This document shows, piece after piece, positions 48,240 to 57,643 of a DNA stretch of 64,000 bases (positions within the stretch are counted from its first letter, which is position 1; each line of letters starts with the position of its first letter). Made by a program: the position numbers and the translations under genes. The notes beneath the pieces are model-generated. The model was not told the DNA's origin. It did not search any database and saw nothing but the letters and a program-made list of their open reading frames with translations. The stretch comes from Anaerobiospirillum thomasii (GTDB lineage: Bacteria > Pseudomonadota > Gammaproteobacteria > Enterobacterales > Succinivibrionaceae), in NCBI RefSeq assembly GCF_900445255.1, contig NZ_UAPU01000005.1, positions 259,001 to 323,000 on the forward strand. Direction: 5' to 3'.

Positions 48240-49982
48240 GGTTCTTCCCTGAAATTGGGGGTTGACCCAAGATCGCAAACGGTATCTATGGTCTTAAGCA
48301 CAAGAATGCTTAAGACCCGGCCAAATTGTCAATGCAAAAACTGTCCGTCAATGACGAGCCCTTACGGGTTGGCTTTGCCAATCATTGACTGTCAGTCTTT
48401 TGCATTTGCTAAAGCTTTATGAAAAATCCCAAAGATTTTTCCCTTGAGATTAATTTTTATATTTCAGATAAAATAAGGGCCCTGACAACAACTTTACCCG
48501 ACCAAAGGAAAGAATATGACAGAGCCTAGTGCTATTATAATAAATTCCTACACTGCTGCCAATACAGAAACAAATGAAACTTTAATCAAAGCCAGTGCTA
48601 ATGAATTAATGCACTGTAAGTTTGAACACGGCGTTCTCAATATGTACCCGGGTTGTGTAATGTCTGGTGAGCCTGAAATAGATGCTATGGCAATGACTGT
48701 TACCTATCATCTTGGCTATACGCTTTGGAGAGAGGAGCTTGAACAAAACTGCCCACTCTGTGGCTGCCATAAAGTAAATATAAAGGACTGGGGAGAGCGC
48801 ACAGTAAAAGATTGCACACTAGGACCATTTGCGGTTATTTTAAAGATACGCGTACCTAAGGTCATTTGTTGTGGATGTGACCATGCCAGATGGCTAAAGC
48901 CAAGCTTTGTCCATCCGCATCATAGGATAACCTTACGCTTATATGGGCAGATACTGCAGCTTCTTGATTTGGGCGAGAGTCATCTAGATTTAAAGAAAAT
49001 AAGCTCTATCACGGCTGTAGAGGCAGATATTGTCAGGAACATTGATAAGGCAAGGCTTATAGAGATGTTCAAAGATATAAGTCTTGAAGACGTTAGGAAC
49101 ATAGCTATAGACGAGATAAGCGTTAAAAAGCACCATAAGTATATATCAGTCATCATAGATGCCGATACCAGGCGCCTTTTGTATGCTCCTACGGCAGAAA
49201 GAAAGATGATTTAAGGCCATTCTTTGATAGATTAAAAGAGCTTGGACTGCTTGACCAGATTGAAGGTGCAGTAATGGATGGCAACTGCGGATATCAGAAT
49301 CTAGTCAAAGAGCTCTGCCCTAATGCAAAGATAGTGCTTGATTTATTCCACTGCCTGCAACAGTTTAACAGTGAAGTGGCAGATGCCATAAGGCTTGATA
49401 AAATAAAAGATTTACGCAAGGAGCTTGGCGCCATGGACGCCGGCGAGTATCAACAAAAGAAAAGTGAATACAAGAAGCGTATAAAAGATCTTAGACAGAG
49501 CAAGTGGCTGACTTACATGGGCTCAGATAAACTCAACACTCTTGAAGAGTCGCAAAAAGATCTTGTAGAAACCCTCAAACAGAATAAGACCTTGTTTACA
49601 ATATCAATTTTTGGAGACCATATCAGAGATCTATGGCATAGCGGAGGTACACCTGAGCAGGTTGAAACAGAAATTAAAAACCTGTATTCACAAGCTGAAG
49701 CAACAGAAATTCCTTTACTGATAAGGTTCTGCAAGAAGCTAAAAGATTGGAGCTGTTATATTATTCATGCGGCTACAACTGGCTTAAACACCAGTATTTT
49801 AGAGGGATGCAATGCTAAATTCAAAACCATTAAAAGGGTAGCCTACGGCTTTAGAGATATAGGGTACTATATATTGAAAATGCATCAGGCTCTGTCTCGA
49901 GATAGAAAATCAACACTCAAAGCTGCCGTAGTTTCAGAGCCTGTTGAAAATAATGTTAACCCCCAAATTTAGGGATGAGTCC
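48240..49982 (+). mobile_element. ISL3-family insertion sequence
   Basis: A 1743-bp element with imperfect inverted ends (GGTTCTTCCCTGAAATTGGG against GGACTCATCCCTAAATTTGG) and an 8-bp direct repeat CAATCTGG at 48232-48239 and 49983-49990, matching the 8-bp target duplication of ISL3 elements. Its transposase frame is broken once. A hairpin TCTTAAGCA-CAAGAA-TGCTTAAGA lies near the left end. Confidence 0.87.
48516..49972 (+). pseudogene. ISL3-family transposase, frameshifted
   Basis: The N-terminal part (to 49214) has the zinc-finger-like CPLCGC and CCGC motifs, and AIDEISVKKHHKYISVIIDA carrying a catalytic Asp. The second frame (from about 49200) continues DDLRPFFDRLKEL, MDGNCGYQNL, VLDLFHCLQQF and ends with SILEGCNAKFKTIKRVAYGFRD carrying the last acidic residue. 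A one-base shift around AGAAAGAAAGAT separates them. No standard slippery heptamer is present, so this is more likely decay than programmed frameshifting. Confidence 0.85.
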
Positions 49983-49990
49983 AATCTGGG

Positions 49991-50299
49991 GTTTATTTAT
50001 ATGTTTACAAAAGATTTTTTAATAAAGTATTCTTAAGGGTTAAAAGCAATACTGTGGTGCTGCTGCAAAGCACAGCCATTGTTAAAAGTACCATAGCACC
50101 CCTCCATGCCTTATTGTGTGTATTTTTATGTCTGAGAGCTTTAAAAAGCTTTAAAGAGTTTTAAAGCTTTTTAGTAATTTGAGCGTATTTAATGGCTATA
50201 TGAAAAGTTGTGTCAGATCTCAAAGATACAATGCTTTATAATAGTGTGCCTGTAAAAAGGCTTAGATTTGTCTATTTTTTTAGTTTTTAAAGGTTTTAT
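49991..50299. other. Intergenic region before rlhA
   Basis: About 310 AT-rich bases with repeated AGCTTTAAAG-type palindromic words near 50135-50170. No gene seen; it should hold the promoter of the rlhA-yoaA-tsaB unit. Confidence 0.5.
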
Positions 50300-52258
50300 A
50301 TGCCCAAGACAATTGAACTTCTAGCTCCGGCCCGCAATCTTGAGACTGCCATGGCAGCCATCAGCGCTGGAGCCGATGCCATCTTTATAGGCGGCAGTGA
50401 TTTTGGTGCAAGATCTGGTGCTGGTAACTCAAATGATGATCTTAAAACCCTGTGCGACTATGCTCATATGTTTAATGTTAAGGTGCATGTAACTTTAAAT
50501 ACTCTTTTATATGACAATGAGCTTGAGCGCATGCAAAGTGTTATCTATGATGTGGCCAGAGCCGGAGTTGATGTCATTATTTTCCAGGATCTCTCCATAC
50601 TGACCATGGATATACCAGAGGGTATAGAACTGCATGCAAGCACACAGTGTGATGTCTCAACCAAAGAGCGTTTTTTATTTTATAAGGATCTTAATGTCTC
50701 ACAGGTAGTGCTGCCGCGTGAGATAACCTTAAATGAGCTCAAAGAGCTCAAGAGCATAGCAGGTGATGTCAAACTTGAGGTCTTTGTGGCAGGAGCTTTG
50801 TGTGTGACACAATCTGGCATCTGTTTTATCTCCGAGCTAATGACTGACCGTTCAGCAAACCGAGGATCGTGTGCCCAGATCTGCCGCCTGCCTATGGCCA
50901 TGTATGATAAACATGATAAGAGCATAGCCAGCGGCCATCTAATCTCCATGAAGGATAATTTTTTACTTGAGGATTTAGAGGATTTAATTGAAGCTGGAGC
51001 CTCATCCTTTAAAATCGAGGGCCGCCTAAAAGATAAAGAGTATGTAATTAACATGGTCTCTTTATTTTCCAAAAAGCTCAACTCAATTATACAAAAGTCA
51101 GGCGGCAGATTTAAAAGATCATCAAACAATCATGTAAGCTACAGCTTTACAGCCAATCCTTTTAAAACCTTTAACCGCGGTTTTACCTCATCCATGCTGC
51201 GCTCTGACAATGCCTTTATGGTCAATATCAAAACCCCAAAGTCTTTAGGCGAGAGAATTGGTATTGTGCAAAAGACTGTATTTGATGGCAAAAACACACA
51301 GGTTTTTATCAAAAGCGAGGTTAAAAATCTGACCATTGCCAATAATGATGGTTTTTCCTATGTCACTGATGATGGTGTCAATGCAGGCTTTATGTGTAAC
51401 AGAGCCGATAAGACTGATAAAAAGAATATTTATAAAATCTATGTTCATGGCAGAAAATCTGTGCCGGCTGGCATTGAGCTCTATCGCAATGAAGATACTG
51501 CCTTTAAAAAGCTTATAAACAGAGCTGATGCCTGTATACGTCATATTCCTCTTATCATGTCTGTGTATATAAAAGACAATGAGCTTTTTATAAGCTATAC
51601 AGATGAGTGCGGCTCTTATGGCTCTGTAAGTGCCTTGAATACAGCCACTGACAGTGAAAATTATCTTGATTTTAACAAAGTTTTAGATAAGTGCTATAAG
51701 ATAAAGAGCAAGGATCACAGTATTGTCAAAGTGCTAAATACAGCTGTAAATACTGATGATATTAAAGCTTTATTTAAAGATATAAAAGGGCAGGCAAGAG
51801 ATGATAATAAGCTTTGTGGCTCTGACAGTGCAAAAAAGAGCCCTGAGCTCTTAAAGCTTTATATGCCAATCTCAAAGTTTAATGAGCTGCGCTATGCTGC
51901 CTTTGATAATTATCTAAATAGTAAAGGTCGGGTGCGCAGTGACTATAAATATAAAAATGTAGATACATATCCTGTCTATCCTGAAAGATATGTGGATAAA
52001 AGACTTATATTAAATAAAGTCTGTGCCGATTTTTATACAAAATGTCAGGTGGATTTAGATAAAGCTGCACCTAAAATGATTACACGCTCGGTTATGACCT
52101 GTAAAAACTGTCTTGTTAAAAATCACAGCCTGTGTAAAAAAGAAGGTGGCTCTACAACAGGCTTTTATCTTAAAATAGGCGATAAACGTTTTGATATTGT
52201 ATGTGACTGCGTTGCATGCAAGATGCATCTTTTTGCCCATGAAGAAACACTAATTTAA
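50300..52258 (+). CDS. rlhA: Peptidase U32 family protein, probable 23S rRNA hydroxylase RlhA
   Basis: A 652-residue U32 protein. The N-terminal half is the U32 domain (ELLAPARNLETAMAAI, ASTQCDVS, and the Cys-rich EVFVAGALCVTQSGICF with RSANRGSCAQICRLP). The C-terminal half has the extra domain and ends with a Cys-rich segment (CKNCLVKNHSLCKKE). E. coli RlhA (YdcP) has the same length and domain order and hydroxylates C2501 of 23S rRNA with prephenate; the shorter tRNA enzyme TrhP lacks this second half. The next gene starts at the base after its stop. Confidence 0.85.
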   Translation: MPKTIELLAPARNLETAMAAISAGADAIFIGGSDFGARSGAGNSNDDLKTLCDYAHMFNVKVHVTLNTLLYDNELERMQSVIYDVARAGVDVIIFQDLSILTMDIPEGIELHASTQCDVSTKERFLFYKDLNVSQVVLPREITLNELKELKSIAGDVKLEVFVAGALCVTQSGICFISELMTDRSANRGSCAQICRLPMAMYDKHDKSIASGHLISMKDNFLLEDLEDLIEAGASSFKIEGRLKDKEYVINMVSLFSKKLNSIIQKSGGRFKRSSNNHVSYSFTANPFKTFNRGFTSSMLRSDNAFMVNIKTPKSLGERIGIVQKTVFDGKNTQVFIKSEVKNLTIANNDGFSYVTDDGVNAGFMCNRADKTDKKNIYKIYVHGRKSVPAGIELYRNEDTAFKKLINRADACIRHIPLIMSVYIKDNELFISYTDECGSYGSVSALNTATDSENYLDFNKVLDKCYKIKSKDHSIVKVLNTAVNTDDIKALFKDIKGQARDDNKLCGSDSAKKSPELLKLYMPISKFNELRYAAFDNYLNSKGRVRSDYKYKNVDTYPVYPERYVDKRLILNKVCADFYTKCQVDLDKAAPKMITRSVMTCKNCLVKNHSLCKKEGGSTTGFYLKIGDKRFDIVCDCVACKMHLFAHEETLI

Positions 52259-54346
52259 ATGACTGACAAGCAGCAAGAGACCTTAAATAAGGATATAAAA
52301 AGCAGCAGCGCCATTGATGCTGTCTTTGACAAAGGCGGTATCTTTGAAAAAAGCATTAAAGACTATGTGCCGCGTCAGGGACAGATGCAGATGGCTCATG
52401 CTGTAGGCCGATGCTTTAACAGGGGCAATGTGCTTATAGCCGAGGCAGGAACCGGTACAGGCAAAACCTTTGCCTATCTGGTGCCAGCCCTTAAGGCCTA
52501 TAAAAATGTGGTTATCTCTACAGCATCAAAGGCTCTGCAGGATCAGATCATATTAAATGATATACCAAGACTTGTAAAAATTCTAAAGCTTGATATCAGG
52601 TACATGGTGCTAAAGGGCTTTTCCAATTATCTGTGTTTAAGAAATTTTTATGAGTCAAAACAGCTTGGCGTTTTTTCACCAAAGCAGCTTGCAAGCCTTG
52701 AGAGTCTGATTGAAAGTGAAAAGGTATTGATTGCACAGGAGAGTGATAAATGCACCTTCTGTGAGATCAACTCACGCTATCCTAAAAAAATCACCGATCT
52801 TATAACCTGTCAGAGTCATAACTGCCTGCAGGGCAGATGTATCTACAAAGATCAGTGTTTTGCCTTTGCCGCAAGACAAAGAGCTTCACAAAGTCAGATA
52901 GTGGTTATCAATCATGCTCTGTTTTTCTCAACACTGCATCTGCAAAACACCAATCCTATGGCCTCACTGCTGCCAGATTACAATGCTCTTATCTTTGATG
53001 AGGCCCATACACTGCCAGATATTGGCCGTAACTTCTTTGCCCGTTCCATATCAGGTCTTGAGCTTAAGGAAATACAAAAAGACTTTTTTGAGGCCATAAA
53101 GGATGTAAAGGATTTTCCAAAAGGTGGCTTTGAGGATCTGTTCTTGCTAATTGATGAGGCCTCAACTCATCTGTATGAGTATTTAGAGAGTAAACTGCAT
53201 CCAACTGATGGCAAAGGCGAGAAAATCAATATACTGTATTTAAAGTATACAGATTATCATGAGGATGGGGATAATTTTACTGTAGATACCACTTTCAGGC
53301 AGAAGGTAGGCGATCTTTACTTAAAGCTCGATAAGCTTGTAACTTTAATGGAGAACAATAAAGAGAGTGCCGTTGAGGAGATTGAGGGTGTAGTAGGCCG
53401 TGTTGTTGAGGCCCGTGATGTCATTGTTGACTGTATGACTGTTGATAAGGACAAGATGGGTAATGTCAATAAGCAAAATCAGGTCTCATGGATTGAGCTT
53501 GGGCATAAGAATTATGCTCTTAGCATTTCACCTTTGGATATTGGCCTTGATTTTGGCAGATTTTTACTCTCAAAGATTGAAAGAAAGGTAGGTGTGGTCA
53601 TGACCTCGGCTACCATATCAGTCAAAGAGTCATTTGATAAATTTATCTATGATATAGGCGGCAATCTTTTAGATGATCATATTCAGACCATGATTGTTCC
53701 ATCAGTCTTTGATTATGCTAAAAACTCCATTCTCTTTGTGTCAAAGGACTTTGCTCCTATATCCGATGCCTTTAGAATAAGACGTATTATAGATAAACTT
53801 GAAAAGGCCATGGACAGCGTTACAGGAGGTATTTTCTTTTTAACCACCTCCTACAGAGCGCTAAATGAGGCCAGCGTCATTTTAGCCGATCGCTTTCGTG
53901 ATAAAAGACAGGTTCTGGTACAAAACTCCATGTCAAACTCCAAACTTATGGATGAGTTTAAAAAAGATGGCAGGGCCATACTTATTGGCACCTCATCCTT
54001 CTGGGAGGGTGTGGATGTACCTGGCAGAGCTCTGTCTATGGTAATTATAGATAAAATTCCCTTTGGTCAGCCTACAGATCCTCTGCTGCAGGCCCGCTGC
54101 GAGAATTTAAAGAAAAATGGTAAAAATCCATTTATAACCTTAAGTATTCCAGAGGCTGTCATTGCCCTGCGTCAGGGGGTAGGTCGCCTGATTCGCAAGG
54201 AAAATGACACTGGAGTTATGATAATATGTGACCCGCGTCTGGAGCAAAGCTCCTATGGGCAGATTTTTTTGCAGTCACTGCCTGATATGAGACGGGCATC
54301 ATCAGTTGATGATATAGTGGCATTTTTTAAAGAGGCTCAGGCATGA
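52259..54346 (+). CDS. yoaA: DinG-family DNA helicase YoaA
   Basis: A 695-residue superfamily 2, XPD-like helicase. Walker A is AEAGTGTGKT, the iron-sulfur cluster Cys are in KCTFCEIN and CQSHNCLQGRCIYKDQC, the Walker B box is DEAH, and SSFWEGVDVPGRAL and RQGVGRLIRKE are motifs V and VI. In E. coli YoaA works with HolC at damaged forks and its gene precedes tsaB, as here. The start lies directly after the rlhA stop, and the stop overlaps the tsaB start by four bases. Confidence 0.94.
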   Translation: MTDKQQETLNKDIKSSSAIDAVFDKGGIFEKSIKDYVPRQGQMQMAHAVGRCFNRGNVLIAEAGTGTGKTFAYLVPALKAYKNVVISTASKALQDQIILNDIPRLVKILKLDIRYMVLKGFSNYLCLRNFYESKQLGVFSPKQLASLESLIESEKVLIAQESDKCTFCEINSRYPKKITDLITCQSHNCLQGRCIYKDQCFAFAARQRASQSQIVVINHALFFSTLHLQNTNPMASLLPDYNALIFDEAHTLPDIGRNFFARSISGLELKEIQKDFFEAIKDVKDFPKGGFEDLFLLIDEASTHLYEYLESKLHPTDGKGEKINILYLKYTDYHEDGDNFTVDTTFRQKVGDLYLKLDKLVTLMENNKESAVEEIEGVVGRVVEARDVIVDCMTVDKDKMGNVNKQNQVSWIELGHKNYALSISPLDIGLDFGRFLLSKIERKVGVVMTSATISVKESFDKFIYDIGGNLLDDHIQTMIVPSVFDYAKNSILFVSKDFAPISDAFRIRRIIDKLEKAMDSVTGGIFFLTTSYRALNEASVILADRFRDKRQVLVQNSMSNSKLMDEFKKDGRAILIGTSSFWEGVDVPGRALSMVIIDKIPFGQPTDPLLQARCENLKKNGKNPFITLSIPEAVIALRQGVGRLIRKENDTGVMIICDPRLEQSSYGQIFLQSLPDMRRASSVDDIVAFFKEAQA

Positions 54347-55035
54347 AAACCATTTTAGGAGTGGACAGTGCTACAGAGAACTGCTCTGCTGCACTTTTAC
54401 ATGATGGCAGATATTATATAAGACAGAAGGTGGCTCCACAGCAGCACACTAAGCTTATACTGCCCATGATAGATGAGATTTTGCATGAGGCAGGTATTAA
54501 AAAGACAGATGTGCAGGCTATTGCCTATGGTCACGGTCCAGGCTCCTTTACCGGTGTAAGAATTGCAGCCTCAGCTGTTCAGGGTCTGTCTTTAGGGCTT
54601 AATCTTAAAGTACAGGGCATATCCAATCTCAAGGCTATGGCCTATAAAGCCTATAAGATGACAGGCAATAAAGATGCTTTGTATGTAGCCTCAATTGATG
54701 CTCGTATGTCAGAGCTCTATCTTGGTTTATACAGGGCAGATGAGAGTGGGGCTCTTTACTTGCTTGCCGATGAGAGTGTCCTGCCTAAGGATAAAGCAGC
54801 TGAGCTTATTAAAGAGAAAGCAGGGGATTTACCTATAATCTGCTCTGGCACTGGCTGTCAGGTGCTTAAAAATGAGGAATATCTTGAAATAGACAAAATT
54901 ATTGTGGATTTTCCCGATGCCTGTTCTATAATAGAGTTAGCATCAATGAATATAGATGGATTTACAGATGCCATAGAGGCACAGCCTGTCTATATACGCA
55001 ATGAAGTGACATGGAAGAAAATATCACAAAGATAG
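54343..55035 (+). CDS. tsaB: tRNA threonylcarbamoyladenosine synthesis protein TsaB
   Basis: A 230-residue ASKHA-fold protein that forms a complex with TsaD and TsaE for t6A37 in tRNA. ILGVDSATENCSAAL and YGHGPGSFTGVRIAASAVQGL are diagnostic. The start overlaps the yoaA stop as ATGA. A small gene follows within eight bases. Confidence 0.95.
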   Translation: MKTILGVDSATENCSAALLHDGRYYIRQKVAPQQHTKLILPMIDEILHEAGIKKTDVQAIAYGHGPGSFTGVRIAASAVQGLSLGLNLKVQGISNLKAMAYKAYKMTGNKDALYVASIDARMSELYLGLYRADESGALYLLADESVLPKDKAAELIKEKAGDLPIICSGTGCQVLKNEEYLEIDKIIVDFPDACSIIELASMNIDGFTDAIEAQPVYIRNEVTWKKISQR

Positions 55036-55042
55036 GTGAGTT

Positions 55043-55417
55043 ATGCCGCTTAATGTAAATTCAATAGGCTCAGGTAATTACGTACAGGTAATTCAAAGCG
55101 CTAAAAACCGTCAGCGCATTGATGAGCAACAGCAGCAGATTCAAAAGGAAAATGATGTTGTCATTGCCTCCTTTGTCCAAGAGAGGCTTATTGCCGCTCA
55201 GCTGCCGTCAGATATTTCAGCAGCATCTGCCAGACAGGAGATGTATGTAGCCTATGACACAGCTAAAAAACAGCACAATGATTTTAAGTCACAGCAGAAT
55301 GAAAAGCAGCAGATTGATCTAAAAACCCAGGCTCAGCTTGGCGCCTATGAAACAGTGTCCAATCAGGAAAGCCGTGACAATCTGCAAAAAATGCTGGGCA
55401 TCAGTATTTACGTCTAA
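55043..55417 (+). CDS. Small Gln-rich helical protein, unknown
   Basis: A 124-residue protein starting MPLNVNSIGSGNYVQVI, rich in Gln, Lys and Asn and probably mostly alpha-helical, without signal peptide or membrane helix. The N-terminus resembles the small hydrophilic openings of flagellar-associated proteins, but no family is recognised. GGTGAG precedes the ATG; it is the last gene of the rlhA unit and is followed by a terminator. Confidence 0.7.
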   Translation: MPLNVNSIGSGNYVQVIQSAKNRQRIDEQQQQIQKENDVVIASFVQERLIAAQLPSDISAASARQEMYVAYDTAKKQHNDFKSQQNEKQQIDLKTQAQLGAYETVSNQESRDNLQKMLGISIYV

Positions 55418-55440
55418 CTAGATAGTAAAAGCTAATATGT

Positions 55441-55471
55441 AATAATCCTCAGCCTGGCTGGGGATTATTTT
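55441..55471 (+). terminator. Intrinsic terminator of the rlhA-yoaA-tsaB unit
   Basis: AATAATCCTCAGCC and the inverse GGCTGGGGATTATT form a stem with a short TG loop, followed by TTT. Confidence 0.8.
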
Positions 55472-55648
55472 TAACCTAAATCCTGTAAAAATCCAATAAT
55501 AGCCATATAAAGTCCCCTCAGGATCCTGCACAGAAGATCCAGATAAATTCTTTGTGCTCTGCTACATTAGCTTTGTTTATGAGGCAAAAGCTGGCTGTAA
55601 CACTTTTGTATCATAGTATAACAGTCAGCCTGTGCTTTAGAGCTGTAT

Positions 55649-56239
55649 TTAGATAGCTTTATTTAAAACAGCATTTTTGCGTCTTTGTCTTAGCACAAAA
55701 ACAATGGTAAAGAGTAAAAATGATGAGTTGACCACAGGTGGCAGGAAGGTACGGCCTGTAACCCAGATCTCATCGGCAAGATCCTGACTTATATTGAAGG
55801 TATAGCCAAGGCCAAAGGCTAAAAAGAGATTTAAAGAGCCTGAGAAATACCAGAGCATGGCCCACATAAAGGCAAGCTTATCTAAGGTAGGGGCATCTAT
55901 AAAACGGTTTTTGTACATAAAAAGATTTAAGATATTCTTTTTAAAGACAAAGGTTGAAACTAAAAGTAGTGTGGCAAGAGAGTAGTTTATAAAAGTAGGC
56001 TTGAGCTTTATGATATTTTCATTCTCAAGCAATATAGTAGGCAGGCAGAAAGCCAGGGCAGCAAGCAACACCAGGGCATTTAAGCGAGTAAAGCGCCCGC
56101 ACAGGGCAATAATAGAGCTTGTAATAATAACACTGACCAAAAGAGCAGTGGTGGCCTCAATAATAGTGCCATAGACTCTAAAGGCTATAAAAAAGACTAA
56201 AGCTGGTGCAATCTGCAAAGCCTTGATAAAAAACTTCAT
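55649..56239 (-). CDS. yciB: YciB/IspA-family inner membrane protein
   Basis: A 196-residue inner membrane protein with five to six hydrophobic helices. LQIAPALVFFIAFRVYG at the start, ENIIKLKPTFINYSLATLLL in the middle and LAFMWAMLWYFSGSLNLFLAF later follow the YciB pattern. E. coli YciB is linked to envelope integrity and septation. The ATG at 56239 is preferred over 56293 because it gives the standard N-terminus; the upstream codons do not fit the family. Confidence 0.85.
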   Translation of the reverse strand: MKFFIKALQIAPALVFFIAFRVYGTIIEATTALLVSVIITSSIIALCGRFTRLNALVLLAALAFCLPTILLENENIIKLKPTFINYSLATLLLVSTFVFKKNILNLFMYKNRFIDAPTLDKLAFMWAMLWYFSGSLNLFLAFGLGYTFNISQDLADEIWVTGRTFLPPVVNSSFLLFTIVFVLRQRRKNAVLNKAI

Positions 56240-56365
56240 GGTATTTATGTGTACTAAAGATAAAGAATTGTGTAAAGATAGCATAAAAGACAATCTTTAC
56301 ATGCTTTATTGAGGATTTTTTATTACAAAAAAGTAAGCTCTTTATAAGAATTTTAATAAGCTCAC

Positions 56366-56401
56366 AAAAATAATCCTGTCTTCAGGAGAGAAAGACAGGA
56401 T
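56366..56401 (-). terminator. Intrinsic terminator of flagellin gene 1
   Basis: ATCCTGTCTT and AAGACAGGAT form a 10-bp stem around a 9-base loop; the minus strand continues with TATTTTTG. Confidence 0.82.
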
Positions 56402-56425
56402 CTGACACATAATTATTAGTATCTG

Positions 56426-57367
56426 TTACTGACCACCGCCTAAGAGGGCAAGAGCAATCTGTGGTCTCTGATTGGCCTGAGTTAAAATACTCTGTGAGGC
56501 CTGCTGCAGGATCTGATTTGCAGTTAAAGCTGCAGTTTCCTCAGCAAAGTCTGTATCACGGATACGTGAGCGGGCATCAGATTCATTTTCCTGAATGTTG
56601 GCCTGATTTCTGATGGTTGATTCCATACGGTTCTGCACAGCACCAAGCTCGGCACGCTTAGAGTCAATAACCTGAATCATGGAGTCAATATTGCCTATGG
56701 TCAGCTGGGCCTGTGACTGATTGGTTACAGAGAAACGAATGGTGTTGTTTTCAGTTACAAAACCTGTAGTTCCTGTTACACCATTAGGAATAACATTTGC
56801 CTGTGAAGCAATCGTGGAGAGCATAAAGCCCTTGGACATGCCGGTTACAGCAATAGTGTCATTGGCATTGGCACCCACCTGGAAAGTAACCATTCCGTCT
56901 GATCCAATCATAGTAGCTGCTGTATTACCATTATTACCTGTATAGTAGCCGTTCAGGACAGTTTTACCGGCAAAGCTGGTCTTACAGGCAATACGGGTAA
57001 TTTCTGTACCAAGCTGAGTAAGTTCCTGCTGAATAGAGATACGATCAGTTGGTGAATAGGTACCGTTTGCAGCCTGAATAGCAAGTGTTCTGACGCGCTG
57101 CAGCATGGCAGTCATTTCGTCCATGGCGCCTTCAATAGTCTGGGCAAAGGCAATGCCGTCATTACAGTTTCTGTTACCCTGACCTAGACCATTGATCTGT
57201 GCTGTTAATCTATCTGAAATCTGCAGACCTGCAGCATCATCTTTTGCTGAGTTGATGCGAAGACCTGAGGCTAATCTCTGATAGCTTACATTAAGGGCAT
57301 TGGTAGCATTGGCAAGTTTGCGCTGACCGTTAATGGATGAAACGTTAGTATTTACATAAAGGGCCAT
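56426..57367 (-). CDS. Flagellin 1 (Cys-containing)
   Basis: A 313-residue flagellin. The N-terminal D0/D1 region MALYVNTNVSSINGQRKL... and the C-terminal LTANQILQQASQSILTQANQ are highly conserved, and the variable middle is short (about 110 residues). Cys occurs at positions 68 (RNCNDG) and 128 (RIACKT), which is unusual for flagellin. It is a single gene with its own terminator and a -24/-12-like promoter. It is close in sequence to the partial flagellin at 63412. Confidence 0.96.
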   Translation of the reverse strand: MALYVNTNVSSINGQRKLANATNALNVSYQRLASGLRINSAKDDAAGLQISDRLTAQINGLGQGNRNCNDGIAFAQTIEGAMDEMTAMLQRVRTLAIQAANGTYSPTDRISIQQELTQLGTEITRIACKTSFAGKTVLNGYYTGNNGNTAATMIGSDGMVTFQVGANANDTIAVTGMSKGFMLSTIASQANVIPNGVTGTTGFVTENNTIRFSVTNQSQAQLTIGNIDSMIQVIDSKRAELGAVQNRMESTIRNQANIQENESDARSRIRDTDFAEETAALTANQILQQASQSILTQANQRPQIALALLGGGQ

Positions 57368-57439
57368 GTTATCTCTCCTTGATTTATAAATATTTTTTTA
57401 AAGACTTAGATGTCTTTAATTATGTGTACACTGATATAA

Positions 57440-57455
57440 GAAAAATATGTGCCAG
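57440..57455 (-). promoter_or_regulatory. Sigma-54-like promoter of flagellin 1
   Basis: CTGGCACATATTTTTC has GG at the -24 position and the correct spacing to the -12 element, which reads TTTC instead of TTGC. The same 15 bases occur before the partial flagellin at 63323-63338. Confidence 0.45.
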
Positions 57456-57643
57456 TTTTTATAAATTATTGAAATATATTATTAATTTATGTTTTATGCT
57501 TGATTTTAAAGGCAATGTGGCAAAGTTGAAGCTGCATATGGCATGCAATTTTTGCCACTTTTTTACGGACATATAGGCAAAAATGTAAAAATAAGGTTAA
57601 AATCAGTTATTAATCAAAATGATTTTGATATCAGGAGCTGTAT

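Noticed and set aside
49190-49220. Programmed ribosomal frameshift in the ISL3 transposase
   Set aside because: No A6G-type slippery heptamer and no obvious stimulatory hairpin; ISL3 transposases are normally in a single frame.
57500-57570. Second sigma-54 promoter before the first Maf gene
   Set aside because: TGGCATGCAATTTTTGC has the right words but the GG-to-GC distance is two bases too long.
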